Notes under the pieces: model-generated
The model's database searches: none
The model's input: only the letters and a program-made list of their open reading frames with translations
What the model was told of the DNA's origin: nothing
Made by a program: the position numbers and the translations under genes
Shown: positions 23,710 through 34,839 of the stretch, in pieces
How the letters are laid out: each line of letters starts with the position of its first letter
Numbering within the stretch: position 1 is the stretch's first letter
Assembly: GCA_037074705.1 (NCBI GenBank)
Contig: CM073590.1
Location: forward strand, 164,546,746 to 164,610,745
From: Zhengitettix transpicula
Lineage: Eukaryota; Arthropoda; Insecta; Orthoptera; Tetrigidae
Direction: 5' to 3'
DNA length: 64,000 bases

Positions 23710-23996
23710 AAATGCATTCTGCGACCCCACAGCAAACCCCTCTCCCGCCATCGGAAGGGCGTGGGACAAGTATCAAATGCCCGACCTACGTAATGCAGGT
23801 TTTTCTAGGGTTTTCCCTGCATTACTTTTTGGCGAATGCCGGGTAGGATCCTTAAACTATAGCCCGGGGGCCCTAGTTAACCCTTGGCTACTTTCTTCTA
23901 CCCTTCCGCATCCCACCTTTCAAATCCCTTCCTATGCTATTAAAGGGGAGTTGCCACCATGTGGATTACCTCAAGTAGTCTGTTACCAAAAAAAAT
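23710..23996 (+). mobile_element. Family A retroelement, 5'-truncated copy
   Basis: Starts AATGCATTCTGCGACCCCAC, equivalent to the conserved GGAATGCTGCGTCCCCACAG, and ends TCTGTTACCAAAAAAAA. About 287 bases. The frame of 118 codons across it is a chance frame of the repeat. Confidence 0.85.
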
Positions 23997-26030
23997 CGGT
24001 ATGCTCAAAAAATGAATAAATTACAAGAAAAAACGTGTTAGGTGCGTTTTGAAGTCTCATATTTTCGCAATTTTTGAACTTCTAAGAAATTCAGAAATTT
24101 GCGATTTGCAAAAAAATCTGATAGAAAAAACTGAGGTAATTTTATGATTCATCGCTAAAAATGCATAATAATCAATAGTTATATATTAAAAATGAAGGAT
24201 TGTGGGATGAATAAGTTACGTATATAACTCTCCTTATTGTGACAGTTTAGAAATTAGTTAATATTAGGGTCTCATAATATGTTTTATCTTATTTTAACAT
24301 ATTAAAAAATTTATCAAGGGTTGAGAACTTATCACAGATATAATAATTATTTACGGGTACATGAATTACTAGTGATGAAACACTTCTGTAAATGATTACA
24401 TCAGGCATACTTCCAAATTAAGAATTAAGACATGTGTAGCGCAGAAGAACACCCCCAAATTAAGTCAAGATTAATTTTAATATTTGAGTAAAAACTCCTG
24501 TGCACCCAGAGCCCAGCTGGAAGTTACGGCCTTAGAAGTTGGCGCCGAGGTGACAAGGCGTCGAGGAGAAACAGTGATTTCATAAAAAAGGCAGTGGATT
24601 ATGGGAGAACCCTGCAACGAAGGAGTCTACAAACATAACATAATATGTTAAATAATTATTTCACTTCCGTTTTTGGCAATAACGTTAGGAATGAAATCAC
24701 AGACGCTATGAGATCCAGCAATGTTTTTCGAATTTAGGTACAGAAATACGATTTATTATACTACAACATAAAGGTGAAGAATTTACCTCTAGTAAATATC
24801 TATGAATTATTATTTGACCTAAAAATTATTGTAGAATGAGCGTCCGGAGAATCTGGGAAATCCCTCAATTTCAGAAAAAGGGCATCGTCAATACATCAAA
24901 TCTATTTAAATAATAATATATGATGAATAAGCTAAAAAGCGGACTTGTGTTCGAAGAAAGATTCATAAATTTAAAATCAAACCTATATCACAATAAAACG
25001 GAAGTAGGTAAATTAGCATTTTGAACAATTTTAATTAACGATTTTTACAGATTACGTATAGCACAAAAAATATTCTACTGAAAAAAGTCTAGAAAGAAGC
25101 AGAATTGATTTGAGGAGTGAATGTATTGTTATTTTCTAATCTTTTTTATACGTAAATAATCTGTGTTTCTTATAGTTAAGTGATGGTGTGGTACGATCAA
25201 GTAACTCCTTTATAATTTTGCAGCAAAAATTAAAAATTTGTCTGAAAAACAGATGCAAAGTACCCACCATCGTAATTATCTCTCGACATTCGACATTTAA
25301 AAAACATATTTTGCTTTATTATCACAGGTTATGACAGTCCGCCGGAATGAATGTTCTGAAACCACAAAATAAAATTAAAAAACAGTTACAGAGTTGCATA
25401 GTAAAATTATTATTACTTTGAATAGATAAAGAAATGTAATAGTTAATTTGTGAAGTAAATTTAATTAGTAATTTAAACTAATTTCATATAAAATTCATAT
25501 TTTTATATAATTTAAGACGCATTTATATATAAATACCACCACAATAGGAAGTGTGCTTTTATATTTCAAGATAATTTTCAAAATATTTTAGACAGTTCCC
25601 ATATATTTAATATTAATTTTATATGTTGGTTTTTAAATTATCAACGACCAGGATCAATCCTATTCCCAGAAACTTTTATACACGCACACCTCCGTAATTG
25701 TATTTCTGCGAAAATCTCTCTTAAAAGAATATTATTTTTCGTCCGGTTTGATACTAATGATAATATGAGTCAATTAATCAGGCTATATTTTGCACCTAGA
25801 GCAAAAATTCAGTATGAATTCTGAAGATCAACCATTTAGAAAACAGAATCAAGCTTAATCGTAAAAGAATATTATTACCACAAATATATTTCGTGAGTGT
25901 GTGAGACATTCTAATGATTATTGCCAATCCTTAATGCTACTTCATTTAATATCCGAAATATTTTTTTTTTGTTTTTGCGAATCGGAGGGTTGAGACCAGC
26001 CTGACTATTATCACGATTTTCTACACTCTT
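23997..26030. other. AT-rich spacer, no gene seen
   Basis: A GC-richer patch at 24480-24620 has no recognisable content. No long frame. Confidence 0.5.
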
Positions 26031-26253
26031 TTCCACTTTGCCACCCACCATCAGTGGAAGTGGCAACGGAGCAAAGGGACGCAGATGTACTGGCTTGGCT
26101 GGGCGCAAATTGAGCCAATCGGAAGAATTGGGGCTTTCTGCTTCCAAGAAATGTCTTGTCGAAACTGCCTTTATAACATCTAATCGCAGCCGTCAAAATA
26201 AATACTTCTCGGCTGAATACGAAACGCCGTTATATAACGGCTTTACATTTTAA
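26031..26253. promoter_or_regulatory. GC-rich patch with CCAAT and palindromic TATA motif
   Basis: Contains GAGCCAATCGG (CCAAT at 26114-26118) and the perfect 16-base palindrome GCCGTTATATAACGGC at 26226-26241, which holds a TATA-like core about 110 bases downstream. The composition is clearly less AT-rich than the flanks. The layout could be a promoter, possibly of an unrecognised element, but no transcript-like frame follows. Short frames on both strands show no domain. Confidence 0.2.
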
Positions 26254-26961
26254 ATGAAATATTAATGAATGTAATTATAGTACAAAAATGTTTATTTTAA
26301 CTACTTCGAACTTTAGTTTTTCCTTGCTCCTAGAAATAAACATGTTTAAAATATATTATTAGTTTTAAGAAAATGTTTGAATTACAATCAGCCTTTATTT
26401 GTTTCTTATTTTGCGCCATTATAATTTCTGAGGTTGGTTCAAAGCTTCACTGACGAGTTTTCGAGGAAAATCACAACTCTCGCACGAAATATTGTAATAT
26501 TAACAAATAAAATTGTATTGTCCAGCGTTTATAATAAATTCCCAGTTGACTGGTAATTTGAATTTTATATTGACAAGTTTACCCCGTATGACAATGTTTT
26601 TTTCTTCCCGTGCTTTGCGGAGGCAATTTTGTTCTTCTGGGCGCGTTTAGAATGAATCAAGGTAGAAAATTTATTAATTAGCGTTGAAAGCGTCGAGAGG
26701 TTACAAAAGTGTGGACGAAATTAAACCATCATTCGTAAAAGATAATTTAGCAAGGCTACAGCCAGTTCTTTGTTAAGAATAATAAGAAATTTTAACAGAT
26801 TTTGTGTGATCTAAGTATTTTATTAGTTTTACCTTGACTTCATTAGTTGTAGGAAAACCTCATACGTGCTATTTTTGCCGAAGTTGGTCGATGTTTATCG
26901 AAGAAATCCGAAGATTTCTCTGCACTGTACTGGACCCAAACTTTATTATTTCTAGGGAATA
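26254..26961. other. AT-rich spacer, no gene seen
   Basis: Nothing recognised. Confidence 0.5.
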
Positions 26962-27741
26962 ATATAGAGAAAACGAATAGTTGAGGAAACAACACTGAAA
27001 GGTATCTATTTATAGATACCGTATGTATAGGGATTAGTTCTGTTGGGTGATTAATAGAATGATAAATTTCATTTTGGGTCTAAAATATATATTTTATATA
27101 ATATATGAGTTTTTGGTTGCAACAGGAAGAGCCGATAGAGCATGCATTTGAATTTCCATAAAAAATGTATTTATATCAAATCAATTTTTGGCTGATAGTT
27201 GGAGAGGAAGGGGACCTGCGAGGGATGTACTCTCGCAGGCAGAACCTTGTAGGAGAGACAGAAAGGGGCTACCTTTGGGGATGCCTTTTCCTCTCTCCGT
27301 TTTTGAACTAAGGTTCCCACAAGCCGAGGCACGTCGGCCTGTTTTGAGAGGTGTATGTTCCGGGGTCACAGACCTTGGGCATACGGTAAGAGTTGTTCGC
27401 TGTGCCCATTGGAACAGTCGACCAGCTGCCTCCTAAACTGGTCGAGGTACGAAGAAGGGAATGCTGCGTCCCCACAGCAAACTCTTCTCCCGCTATCGGA
27501 AGGGCGTGGGACAAGGATCCAATGCCCGACCTACCTGATGTAGGTTTTCTAGAGTTTTCCCTCCTTTACTTTTAGGCGAATACCTGGTAGGATCCTTAAA
27601 CTATAGCCCGGGGGCCCTATTTAACCCTTGGCTACCTTCCTCTACCCTTCCGCATCCCCCCTTTCAGATCCCTTACTATGCTATTAAAGGGGAGTTGCCA
27701 CCATGTGGATTACCCTCATGTAGCCTGTTGCCCTAAAAAAA
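26962..27741 (+). mobile_element. Family A retroelement, long copy
   Basis: About 780 bases, starting ATATAGAGAAAACGAATAG and ending CTGTTGCCCTAAAAAAA. Nearly identical to 4750-5532, which suggests both are recent or belong to one subfamily. No opposite-sense partner lies to its left, unlike the 4.7 kb locus. No obvious target duplication. Confidence 0.85.
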
Positions 27742-28567
27742 TGGCTGATAGTAATATAAGTGTTCGGTAATGGATGTAAATTATTTATCCAAATCCACTG
27801 TACAACTGATTAAATCCTAAATTAACGACTAAATGGTGTGTAATTTTATTTTATGACCTGTGGCCGATTTTTTTGTTGTAAAATTTAAACAAGCTCTGAT
27901 AAATATAATTGTGTTTCTTGTCATTTAAATCAAATCGCGTAATCTTAAGATTGCAAATGGCCACTGTTTGCGTTAACTTCTGATGTTCTACGACTCAGAT
28001 GACGATGTCCAAGACGAATTTACCTCATAGTATCAAGATAAATTCCAATACTTCTCAGTTTGAAACATTTAAGATTTTATGGTGCACTTTTTTAAAAATT
28101 TTCTACGGCGACAAAGCTCTTTGTTACTAACGTATCCAGTGTTTCATCCTGCAATGTATTGCAGCACATTAACATAGTTCACGAATTTGTCTGTGCTTCC
28201 AAACATTAATCAGCGTCAGGCAGCCGCCTGAGGAGATGCGGTGTTGATCTTCAGAATGAAATGCTCTAATGTAACTCTGCGTCTATTTCCACTCAAAGCT
28301 TCACTTTGACTGGACCAGGACAGAGTTCTGACTGTGATTGTACTGAGTGGTTATGTTTCAGAAGTGGCCGTATTTGCCAGCCAGCGGGAGATCTGTGAAT
28401 TATAGAATTTCTCTCATTTTAGTTTGGCTCCACCGTGCCAAGAATTTCTGCAAAACATTCATATGGAATAATCCTTTATTATACTGGCAGTATGTGGACT
28501 GGCGAAGAAATAAACTGTAATTAAAACATTTTAAGAGCTAAGATTGAAGACTTTCCCGGTGTAATTG
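27742..28567. other. AT-rich spacer, no gene seen
   Basis: No domain or repeat recognised; a mild GC rise at 28200-28430 is unexplained. Confidence 0.5.
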
Positions 28568-28801
28568 TTGGATAAAAAGTTCGCGGTATTCACACGGGTA
28601 CCAACAGCGATTAAACCGTGTCGTTTCGACGACTGAAAGCCCTGTCGTCATCTTCTAGGCGAAGGGTATGTACAACATATATAACATTAAATGTGACGGT
28701 CCCAGCACTTCTCCTAGAAGATGCCAGGGTTTTCAGTCGTCGAAACGACACGGTTTAATCGCTGTTGGTACTCGTGTAGATATCGAGAACTTTTTATCCA
28801 A
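28568..28801. mobile_element. Inverted-repeat element with hammerhead-like core
   Basis: The ends TTGGATAAAAAGTTC (28568-28582) and GAACTTTTTATCCAA (28787-28801) are perfect 15-base inverted repeats. Similarity continues inward for about 90 bases per arm around a spacer of about 50 bases. Each arm, read outward from the centre, goes GCCTAGAAGATG...TCAGTCGTCGAAACGACACG. On the minus strand, the left arm has GACGAC and GTCGTC framing a loop between CTAGAAGAT and GAAAC, close to the hammerhead ribozyme layout CUGANGA-stem II-GAAA that is known from Penelope-like element terminal repeats. The right arm has lost one side of that stem. It is probably two head-to-head Penelope-type ends or a MITE derived from them. 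Confidence 0.55.
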
Positions 28802-28919
28802 TTTTGAAAGCATAGACAACCAGTTTTGCATATAAATTATGGATACGCAATATTTTGATATTAAATCAATTAAAATTCAATATATGAACAATCATATAAT
28901 ACAAAGATATTGAAGTCAC

Positions 28920-29620
28920 AGTAGCGGTACTTGATGATCGTCACTGGTCAGTACCGGAAAAGTAGTGTGGCAGTCCCCTCGCTACCAGCCGTAGAATGTC
29001 TCCGACGGTCCAATTCCTAGAACGGCTTACCTGCGGTAGGAGGAACATTGGGAAAACAACAGCTCTTTCCATACCAAGCTGATTTACTATATTTATTAAA
29101 GATATGTACAATTAAAATTTTGCCCTCCCGACTAGCCAGTTATGAAAATTCAAGGATTATTGTGGCAAGTTAGGCCCGAGAAACGATTTATAAAAATTGC
29201 TTTACGCAACCATGAAATATGCAATATTGGTTACCAGACTGGGGTCTCTGCAACACTGCGACGTCCCTCGCAGCTGGCCATCGATGTCTCTCTCGTGGAG
29301 TCTAGCTGGTAAATTCCAAAAAACCCAAGAGCAACCGCTCACCGCAACTTCTCCAGTCAGAATGCCTCACCAGGCATCTACTTCTCCCTACCTGTGAGAC
29401 CAACTGTTTTTCTATTGGTCCATTTAATTTATTATGGACCAATCACAGGTCTTAGACAAACCGACGTAGAGCATTCCAACCACGAAACCCTCTGCACTGT
29501 TGTTTGCTGACGGTAAAACCCCCTATGGAGGTACAGTTACAATCCCCAGCCTGACTGGCACCAAACGCTGCTTATTGCTGATGTTGGATAAACATGGTTG
29601 CTCACGCGTTTAAACAAACT
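28920..29620. other. GC-richer segment, possible unrecognised retroelement
   Basis: Distinctly less AT-rich than its flanks. It contains the 10-base inverted pair ATTGGTCCAT (29414-29423) and ATGGACCAAT (29434-29443), each holding a CCAAT box. The same GGACCAATCA string occurs near 2273 in a putative LTR. No RT or other domain was found, and the boundaries are unclear. Confidence 0.3.
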
Positions 29621-30210
29621 GACTAAAATATCAGTATAATCAATGAAAAGACGCCTATCCTAAATAACGCTCTATAGTAGTTAATGGATTTTTAAAACTA
29701 GATAATGCGTTGAAAAGAGAATTAAATTCTTTATAATTCTTTTCCTATGATATATTAATGTACGACCGACCATTTTAGAGATATCAGCAGTAGAAATATA
29801 CCAAACTGCATTCTCTTCGAAAAGGACGTAAAAATCCTACATTTGACGAACAATGTCTGCGCTTCATTCGATCAACTTTCGTTTTATGCCATTCGACGCA
29901 GAATTTTATACTCCGCAATTTATTATCTAACGTTGTTTTTAATAGAACCTGTGCAGCTGTCACAGCAAATTTAAATCATTGACGTGAACCTGCACTTAAT
30001 TTGGTACAAGGTAAGGAGAAAGACTGCCCAAAATTTTCAATAAATTCTTCGCGTAAGTTGTAATGTGTTAACATTTATGTTCTATAATACTTAAAACAGA
30101 AACAATTAACTTTGGGACACAGACATGGTGAATAAATATTTCCCTACATCCATTGCTTAGAGTCGAGAAGACTATAATCAACACATTCAACGATAAACTC
30201 TGGAAGTAAG
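29621..30210. other. AT-rich spacer, no gene seen
   Basis: Nothing recognised. Confidence 0.5.
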
Positions 30211-30695
30211 AATGTGAGAGCTGTTCTCTCGCAGGTGAACCATCGCGGTGAGCTGGAGGAGGCTACCTTTGGAGATGCCATCTCTTTTCTCTGGTTTTTG
30301 AACTAAGGTTCCCACATGGTCGAGGCACCACGGCCTGTTTTGAGGGGTGTAAGTTCCGGTGTCGCAGACCTTGGGCATACGGTATTTCTATTAGAATAGT
30401 CGGCTAACTGTCTCCTAAACCGGACGAGGTACGGAGAAGGGAATGCTGCGTCCCCACAGAAAACACCTCTTCCACCATCGGAAGGGCGTGGGACAAGTAT
30501 CAAATACCTGACCTACCTGATGCAGGTTTATCTAGGGTTTTCACTGAAATACTTTTAGGTGAATTTCCGAGTATGATCCTTGAAACTACAGTCCGAGAGT
30601 CCTAGAAAAACCTTGGATACCTTGCTCTTTCTTTCCACATCCCCCCTTTCCAATGCTATAAGAGGTGAGTAGCCACTATGTACATTTCCCTCTCT
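30211..30695 (+). mobile_element. Family A retroelement, old diverged copy
   Basis: Starts near CTGTTCTCTCGCAGGTGAAC. It carries TTTTTGAACTAAGGTTCCCA and CAGACCTTGGGCATACGGTA and becomes increasingly degenerate toward the 3' end near 30690, with no poly(A). Clearly older than the 27 kb copy. Confidence 0.8.
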
Positions 30696-32290
30696 ACACA
30701 TTCTTCTGTGCATTCCAGAATATTTTCTTAAATGACGGTTAGCTTGAGTCCAGCCATAGAATGAAAGATTACATCAGCATTAGCAGAAGGAAAAAGACAA
30801 GAAGCAGAATAAGAATAAATGTAAAATTAATTTTTTATTAATTTATAGTCATATGTATCTTTCGACAACCCCTGTCAGATATTTCTCCGCCGGGTATTAT
30901 TTTAAAAGGGCACGCCAATCAGTATAAAAAGGAACACAATTATAAAAAAAACATGAAAACTTTATCCTCTTACCAGCGTATATTAATCCGTTTAATTAAT
31001 ATCTTGCGTTATTCACTCAAGAGGAACACGTGCCACCAAGTTAGAAAATTTCTCTTCTTCCAAATGGATCGGAAACACTGGAACTATGCCAAGTAGCAAT
31101 GAAATCGACTAATCCATAAAAATAAGAATCACCAACTGTAACTCGCACCACTACGCCTTCTAGGTATTGATTTCGAGGTCGCACCAAACTGGCGAATCGA
31201 AGAAATTTATGTTTGCAAATCAAGCGTAAAATCACTTGAAGTCAATGACTCGGTGGAAATTAGATTTCTTAGACTCAAAAGAATTGTTCTCGTTTCACCT
31301 CTGTTTCACTTCGCGCGTTGAAACTGCTCCTGCTTCAGACTTAGTTTACAATCCCTTCAAATAATCGCCTATGGCACGTTGCATTTACTACTTACTATTA
31401 ATTTCTTCAAATTCACTCTCTTGAAGATGTTTCCCTCTTAACATTCAAGTTAGATAGACAAATTATCCAAACATTTTCATCGTTCTGAAATAAATGGTAG
31501 ACGAAACATTGAGATATGATCATGATTGTCGCACTAATATTCGGCTGTTATTAAGTTTTTATTCAGAAAACTGGTAAGTGAGGGTAAAACTCGTTGAATT
31601 TTTGCAGTTTCATCTATTTAGCTAAACCCAAGTAAATACACATGATTATTTAGTGTAAACGAAGATCAAACTAGCGCTTTGGACGATCGGGAGGTCTCGT
31701 GGTATATGTTTACTCCTTCGTGGCTTGCAGAGTTATATTTTGAAGTGATTACAAAGCTTGTAATTAGGAAAATATTTCAGATTAATCATGTGACTTCATT
31801 CAAAGGTCTATTTAATATATATTGTATATTCACTCTGTCTTGCCGGTTTATGGGCACAAGAACGTTTGAAACAATTCCTAACTCCGTTTTTGTCTTTTTC
31901 AGTTATTTCTTTCGCCGCTACTCTCTGAGACCATACTATAAAATATCGATTCATGCATACTTGTAAATTATTCAAACTAGTTTGAACACCATATTTTATT
32001 ACTATAAGGTAAAGCTACCTTTATATTTGCACACAAATCGTTCCAGCTCCGTAATAATTCTAGACTCATTAGCAGATGTTATCGGGTTTTACATTTCTTA
32101 AATGGTATTTTTTTTTTGCGAAGAGAAAGCTGATAATAGAGGAATATATATGTGGCAGGTTAAAGTCGAAGATATAGCAAGAAGAGTTGCGAAGGAGAGA
32201 AATAGTAATGTGAAACAAAGAGGATATAGAAAAGAGTATTTAGACAAAACAATTCGAAAATTAATGAAACTTTGTTCTTCTTCAGGGTTG
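30696..32290. other. AT-rich spacer, no gene seen
   Basis: Frames at 31041-31235 (minus) and 31679-31966 (plus) have no recognisable domain and are likely random. Confidence 0.45.
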
Positions 32291-32930
32291 AAAGATATTC
32301 ATTTCATATGCATGAGAGTCCGTGTACTGTTGAGGATTTTGGACCTACTTGGTTCAGTCGTCTCTGCACGCTTTTATGGTCACTTTTATTTGGTAGGAGA
32401 GAGCGGCGAAGGGGTAGGGGATTCGAATCTGTTCCCGGAAGGACTGGGGCGAATGGACAAGATCATCCGTAGGGAGTGGTGTATTCGGACTATTATTTGC
32501 CTTTTCCGTTTTACTGTAATGTAAGGAATTCCAAATGTCGGCAATAAGAACGTTGGGATGTTTTAATAAATATGGCTCCTTTAAGTTTTCTTTTTGAATT
32601 GTGAAGCACGGAACAGAGTATGGAAGTATTTTTGAAATCAAATCTGCGACCCTTTTCCCAAGCTTGTTCAGCTAATTTAGACTTGAAGGTTTCTCCTCGT
32701 TTTACATTATTAATGTGTTCCTCCGGCCTCACATATATCTTTCTATGGGTTTCGCCTACGTAGCTTTTGCCACATTCGCAGGGAACAGAGTAAACATCAA
32801 TGCTGTTGTTTTTATCTGCGGGAGGTTTTGTTCGACAAATTGTGTTCCGGAGGCTATGGAAAACCCGACAACATCTACTTCACACCGTTGCCACAAAATT
32901 TCAATTCCAAAAGTTCAGTACTCGTTAGAG
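32291..32930 (-). pseudogene. Penelope-like element relic, GIY-YIG endonuclease region
   Basis: On the minus strand from about 32930, one frame reads HSLRNTICRTKPP, then VYSVPCECGKSYVGETHRKI, a GIY-YIG-type core (the first tyrosine in VYSVPC, YVG as the YIG equivalent), then RPEEHINNVKRGETFKSKLA, EQAWEKG and RFDFKNTSIL. The CCHH-like cysteine spacing, the E-H helix and the x-A-E-Q-x-x-x-x-G-H/R block are typical of the C-terminal endonuclease of Penelope-like elements. The downstream piece shifts frame (KEPYLLKHPNV in one frame, GAIFIKTSQRSY in another). A CTGAAGAAG motif at the 3' end near 32280 could be a decayed hammerhead core. The reverse transcriptase that should precede it was not found upstream, so this is a truncated, dead copy. 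The 140-codon plus-strand frame at 32102-32524 is its antisense shadow. Confidence 0.85.
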
Positions 32931-34084
32931 TAACTTTTTTGAGATGATTGTTGAGGGGAGAGGGGCAAGATAAATTCAGACGCGTAACGATCAGGAAAGA
33001 ACTGGGAAGAATGTAAAAATTTCGTAAGTATTAAATTTAGCGAGAATAATCTGCTTGTCTTAATTTCCCTCACCTACGATCACGCTGAAACAGGGTAACT
33101 CCTACCAACAATTCCATGAACGTAGTAGAAACCGTTGAAATACAAATAAAAGGGAATAGCAGATAGCAAGGCAAGTGTGAAAAACCCACAGTGGTGAGCG
33201 CCCCACTGCTACCTACCTGGAAAGTTAAACAAAGCAAGTCAAAATCATTAATTGCAATCCAGCAATTAAACGAAACTGGTGAATTGTTAGTCGCGGTTTG
33301 CTGTTTGTGTTGGGGAAAAGGATTCCGAAACTGCATAGAGAGAAATAATTACTCATTTCCGGACAGTGATTATAAAGAGTATGCACTGAAACGTATTTCA
33401 AACTATACTAAAGATAATAGAAAAATTACACCATTTCAAAATGCAGTAGTTAAATGTCAACTAAACTGCGAAACGTATTCACCTTCATAAGAGTGCAAAT
33501 TTAATATTTATGATACATATATATGGTATACCTTCCCTGTTTTGTAAGTCAGTACCTGGGAGGATACGTTAGTGAAATACTTGCATCTAAAGTTTAATTC
33601 TAATATCACTGTATTAAATTCAATTGATTTGAAACGTGGTTTATTTTACACTGATTTTTCTACAGAAGTCTTTATTTATACATTCTATTGTATTCATTTG
33701 ATGATCTAAGTGAACAAATATATATTTTTAGTATAGTTAGTAAATCTGTACCATTGTCCGCGGCTGTTCGCAATTTTCATCAGTTTATTTACGAAAGATG
33801 AGATTTTGTGATAATAAGTCCTCCTCCCATGCTGCCCTAGTGCCTAGCAAAATTTTGGGTATCGCCGTTGTCCACTTTGTGTTGCCGTGGTCCATGATTG
33901 CCGCTTTTAGTTTCCGGTGAAGGCGCTTCAGGGTTGTATGGCGATGTGTGATCGCGTATCGTACCCAGGAATTTCATCAGTGCAGGAAAAACTCGAATTG
34001 TGTGCTTTGGTCTGTTGCACTCGCGGACTTGCTCGCGCAGTCGGGAAACCCATTCCATATAGAAAGCTGCTGTGGCCATTTCTA
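32931..34084. other. Intergenic, no gene seen
   Basis: Opposing frames at 33070-33336 (minus) and 33191-33490 (plus) overlap in a slightly GC-richer patch. Neither has a recognised domain. Confidence 0.45.
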
Positions 34085-34577
34085 TGTATAGGAGAGATAC
34101 GAAGGGGCTACCTTTGGGGATGCCTTTTCCACTCCGTTTTTGAACTAAGGTTCCCACAAGAAGAGGCACCTCGGCCGGTTCTGAGAGGTGTATGTGCCGG
34201 GGTCACAGACCTTGGGCATACGGTAAGAGTTGTCCGCTATTCCCATTGAAATAGTCGGCCAGCTGCCTCCTAAACTGGTCGAGGCACGGAGAAGGGAATG
34301 CTGCGTCCCCACAGCAAACTCCTCTCCCGCTATCCGAAGGGCGTGGGACAAGTACCCAATGCCCGACCTACCTAATGCAGGTTTTTCTAGGGTTTGTCCT
34401 GCATTTCTTTAGGCGAATGCCGGGTAGGATCCTTAAACCATCGCCCGGGTATCCTAGTTAACCCTTGGCTACCTTCCTCTACCCTTCCGCATCCCCCCCT
34501 TTCAAATCCCTTCCTATGCTATTAAAGGGGAGTTGCCCAACGTGGATTACCCTCATGTAGCCTGTTGCCCTAAACAA
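34085..34577 (+). mobile_element. Family A retroelement copy
   Basis: Starts TATAGGAGAGATACGAAGGG and ends GTAGCCTGTTGCCCTAAACA, about 490 bases and well preserved. ATGTATA occurs just at the left end and again just after the tail (about 34583), a possible short target duplication. Confidence 0.87.
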
Positions 34578-34839
34578 AATCCATGTATACATCCATTAAT
34601 TTAATGACTTTTGACCACTTGGAGAATCGAACTTTGCAGGTCAGACAATATCTGAACCCTTCTGATGGAGGAAGATGCCCGAGGAACGATGTGAATGTGT
34701 TAGAATCTATCGTTCGGAGGAGTAAAGTTCGTCGTGTACGACCTTAACTTGCTGGCATTTCATGCATTTCCATACTACCACATCTGTGTTTACCAATGGT
34801 TAGACAAACATCTCCTCCGCCGATTAACTGTTCATTCAA
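34578..34839. other. Spacer
   Basis: Nothing firmly recognised; the frame from 34734 runs into the RT relic that follows. Confidence 0.4.

Noticed and set aside
32102..32524. 140-codon plus-strand gene
   Set aside because: It is largely antisense to the Penelope-like relic, which has clear motifs on the other strand.
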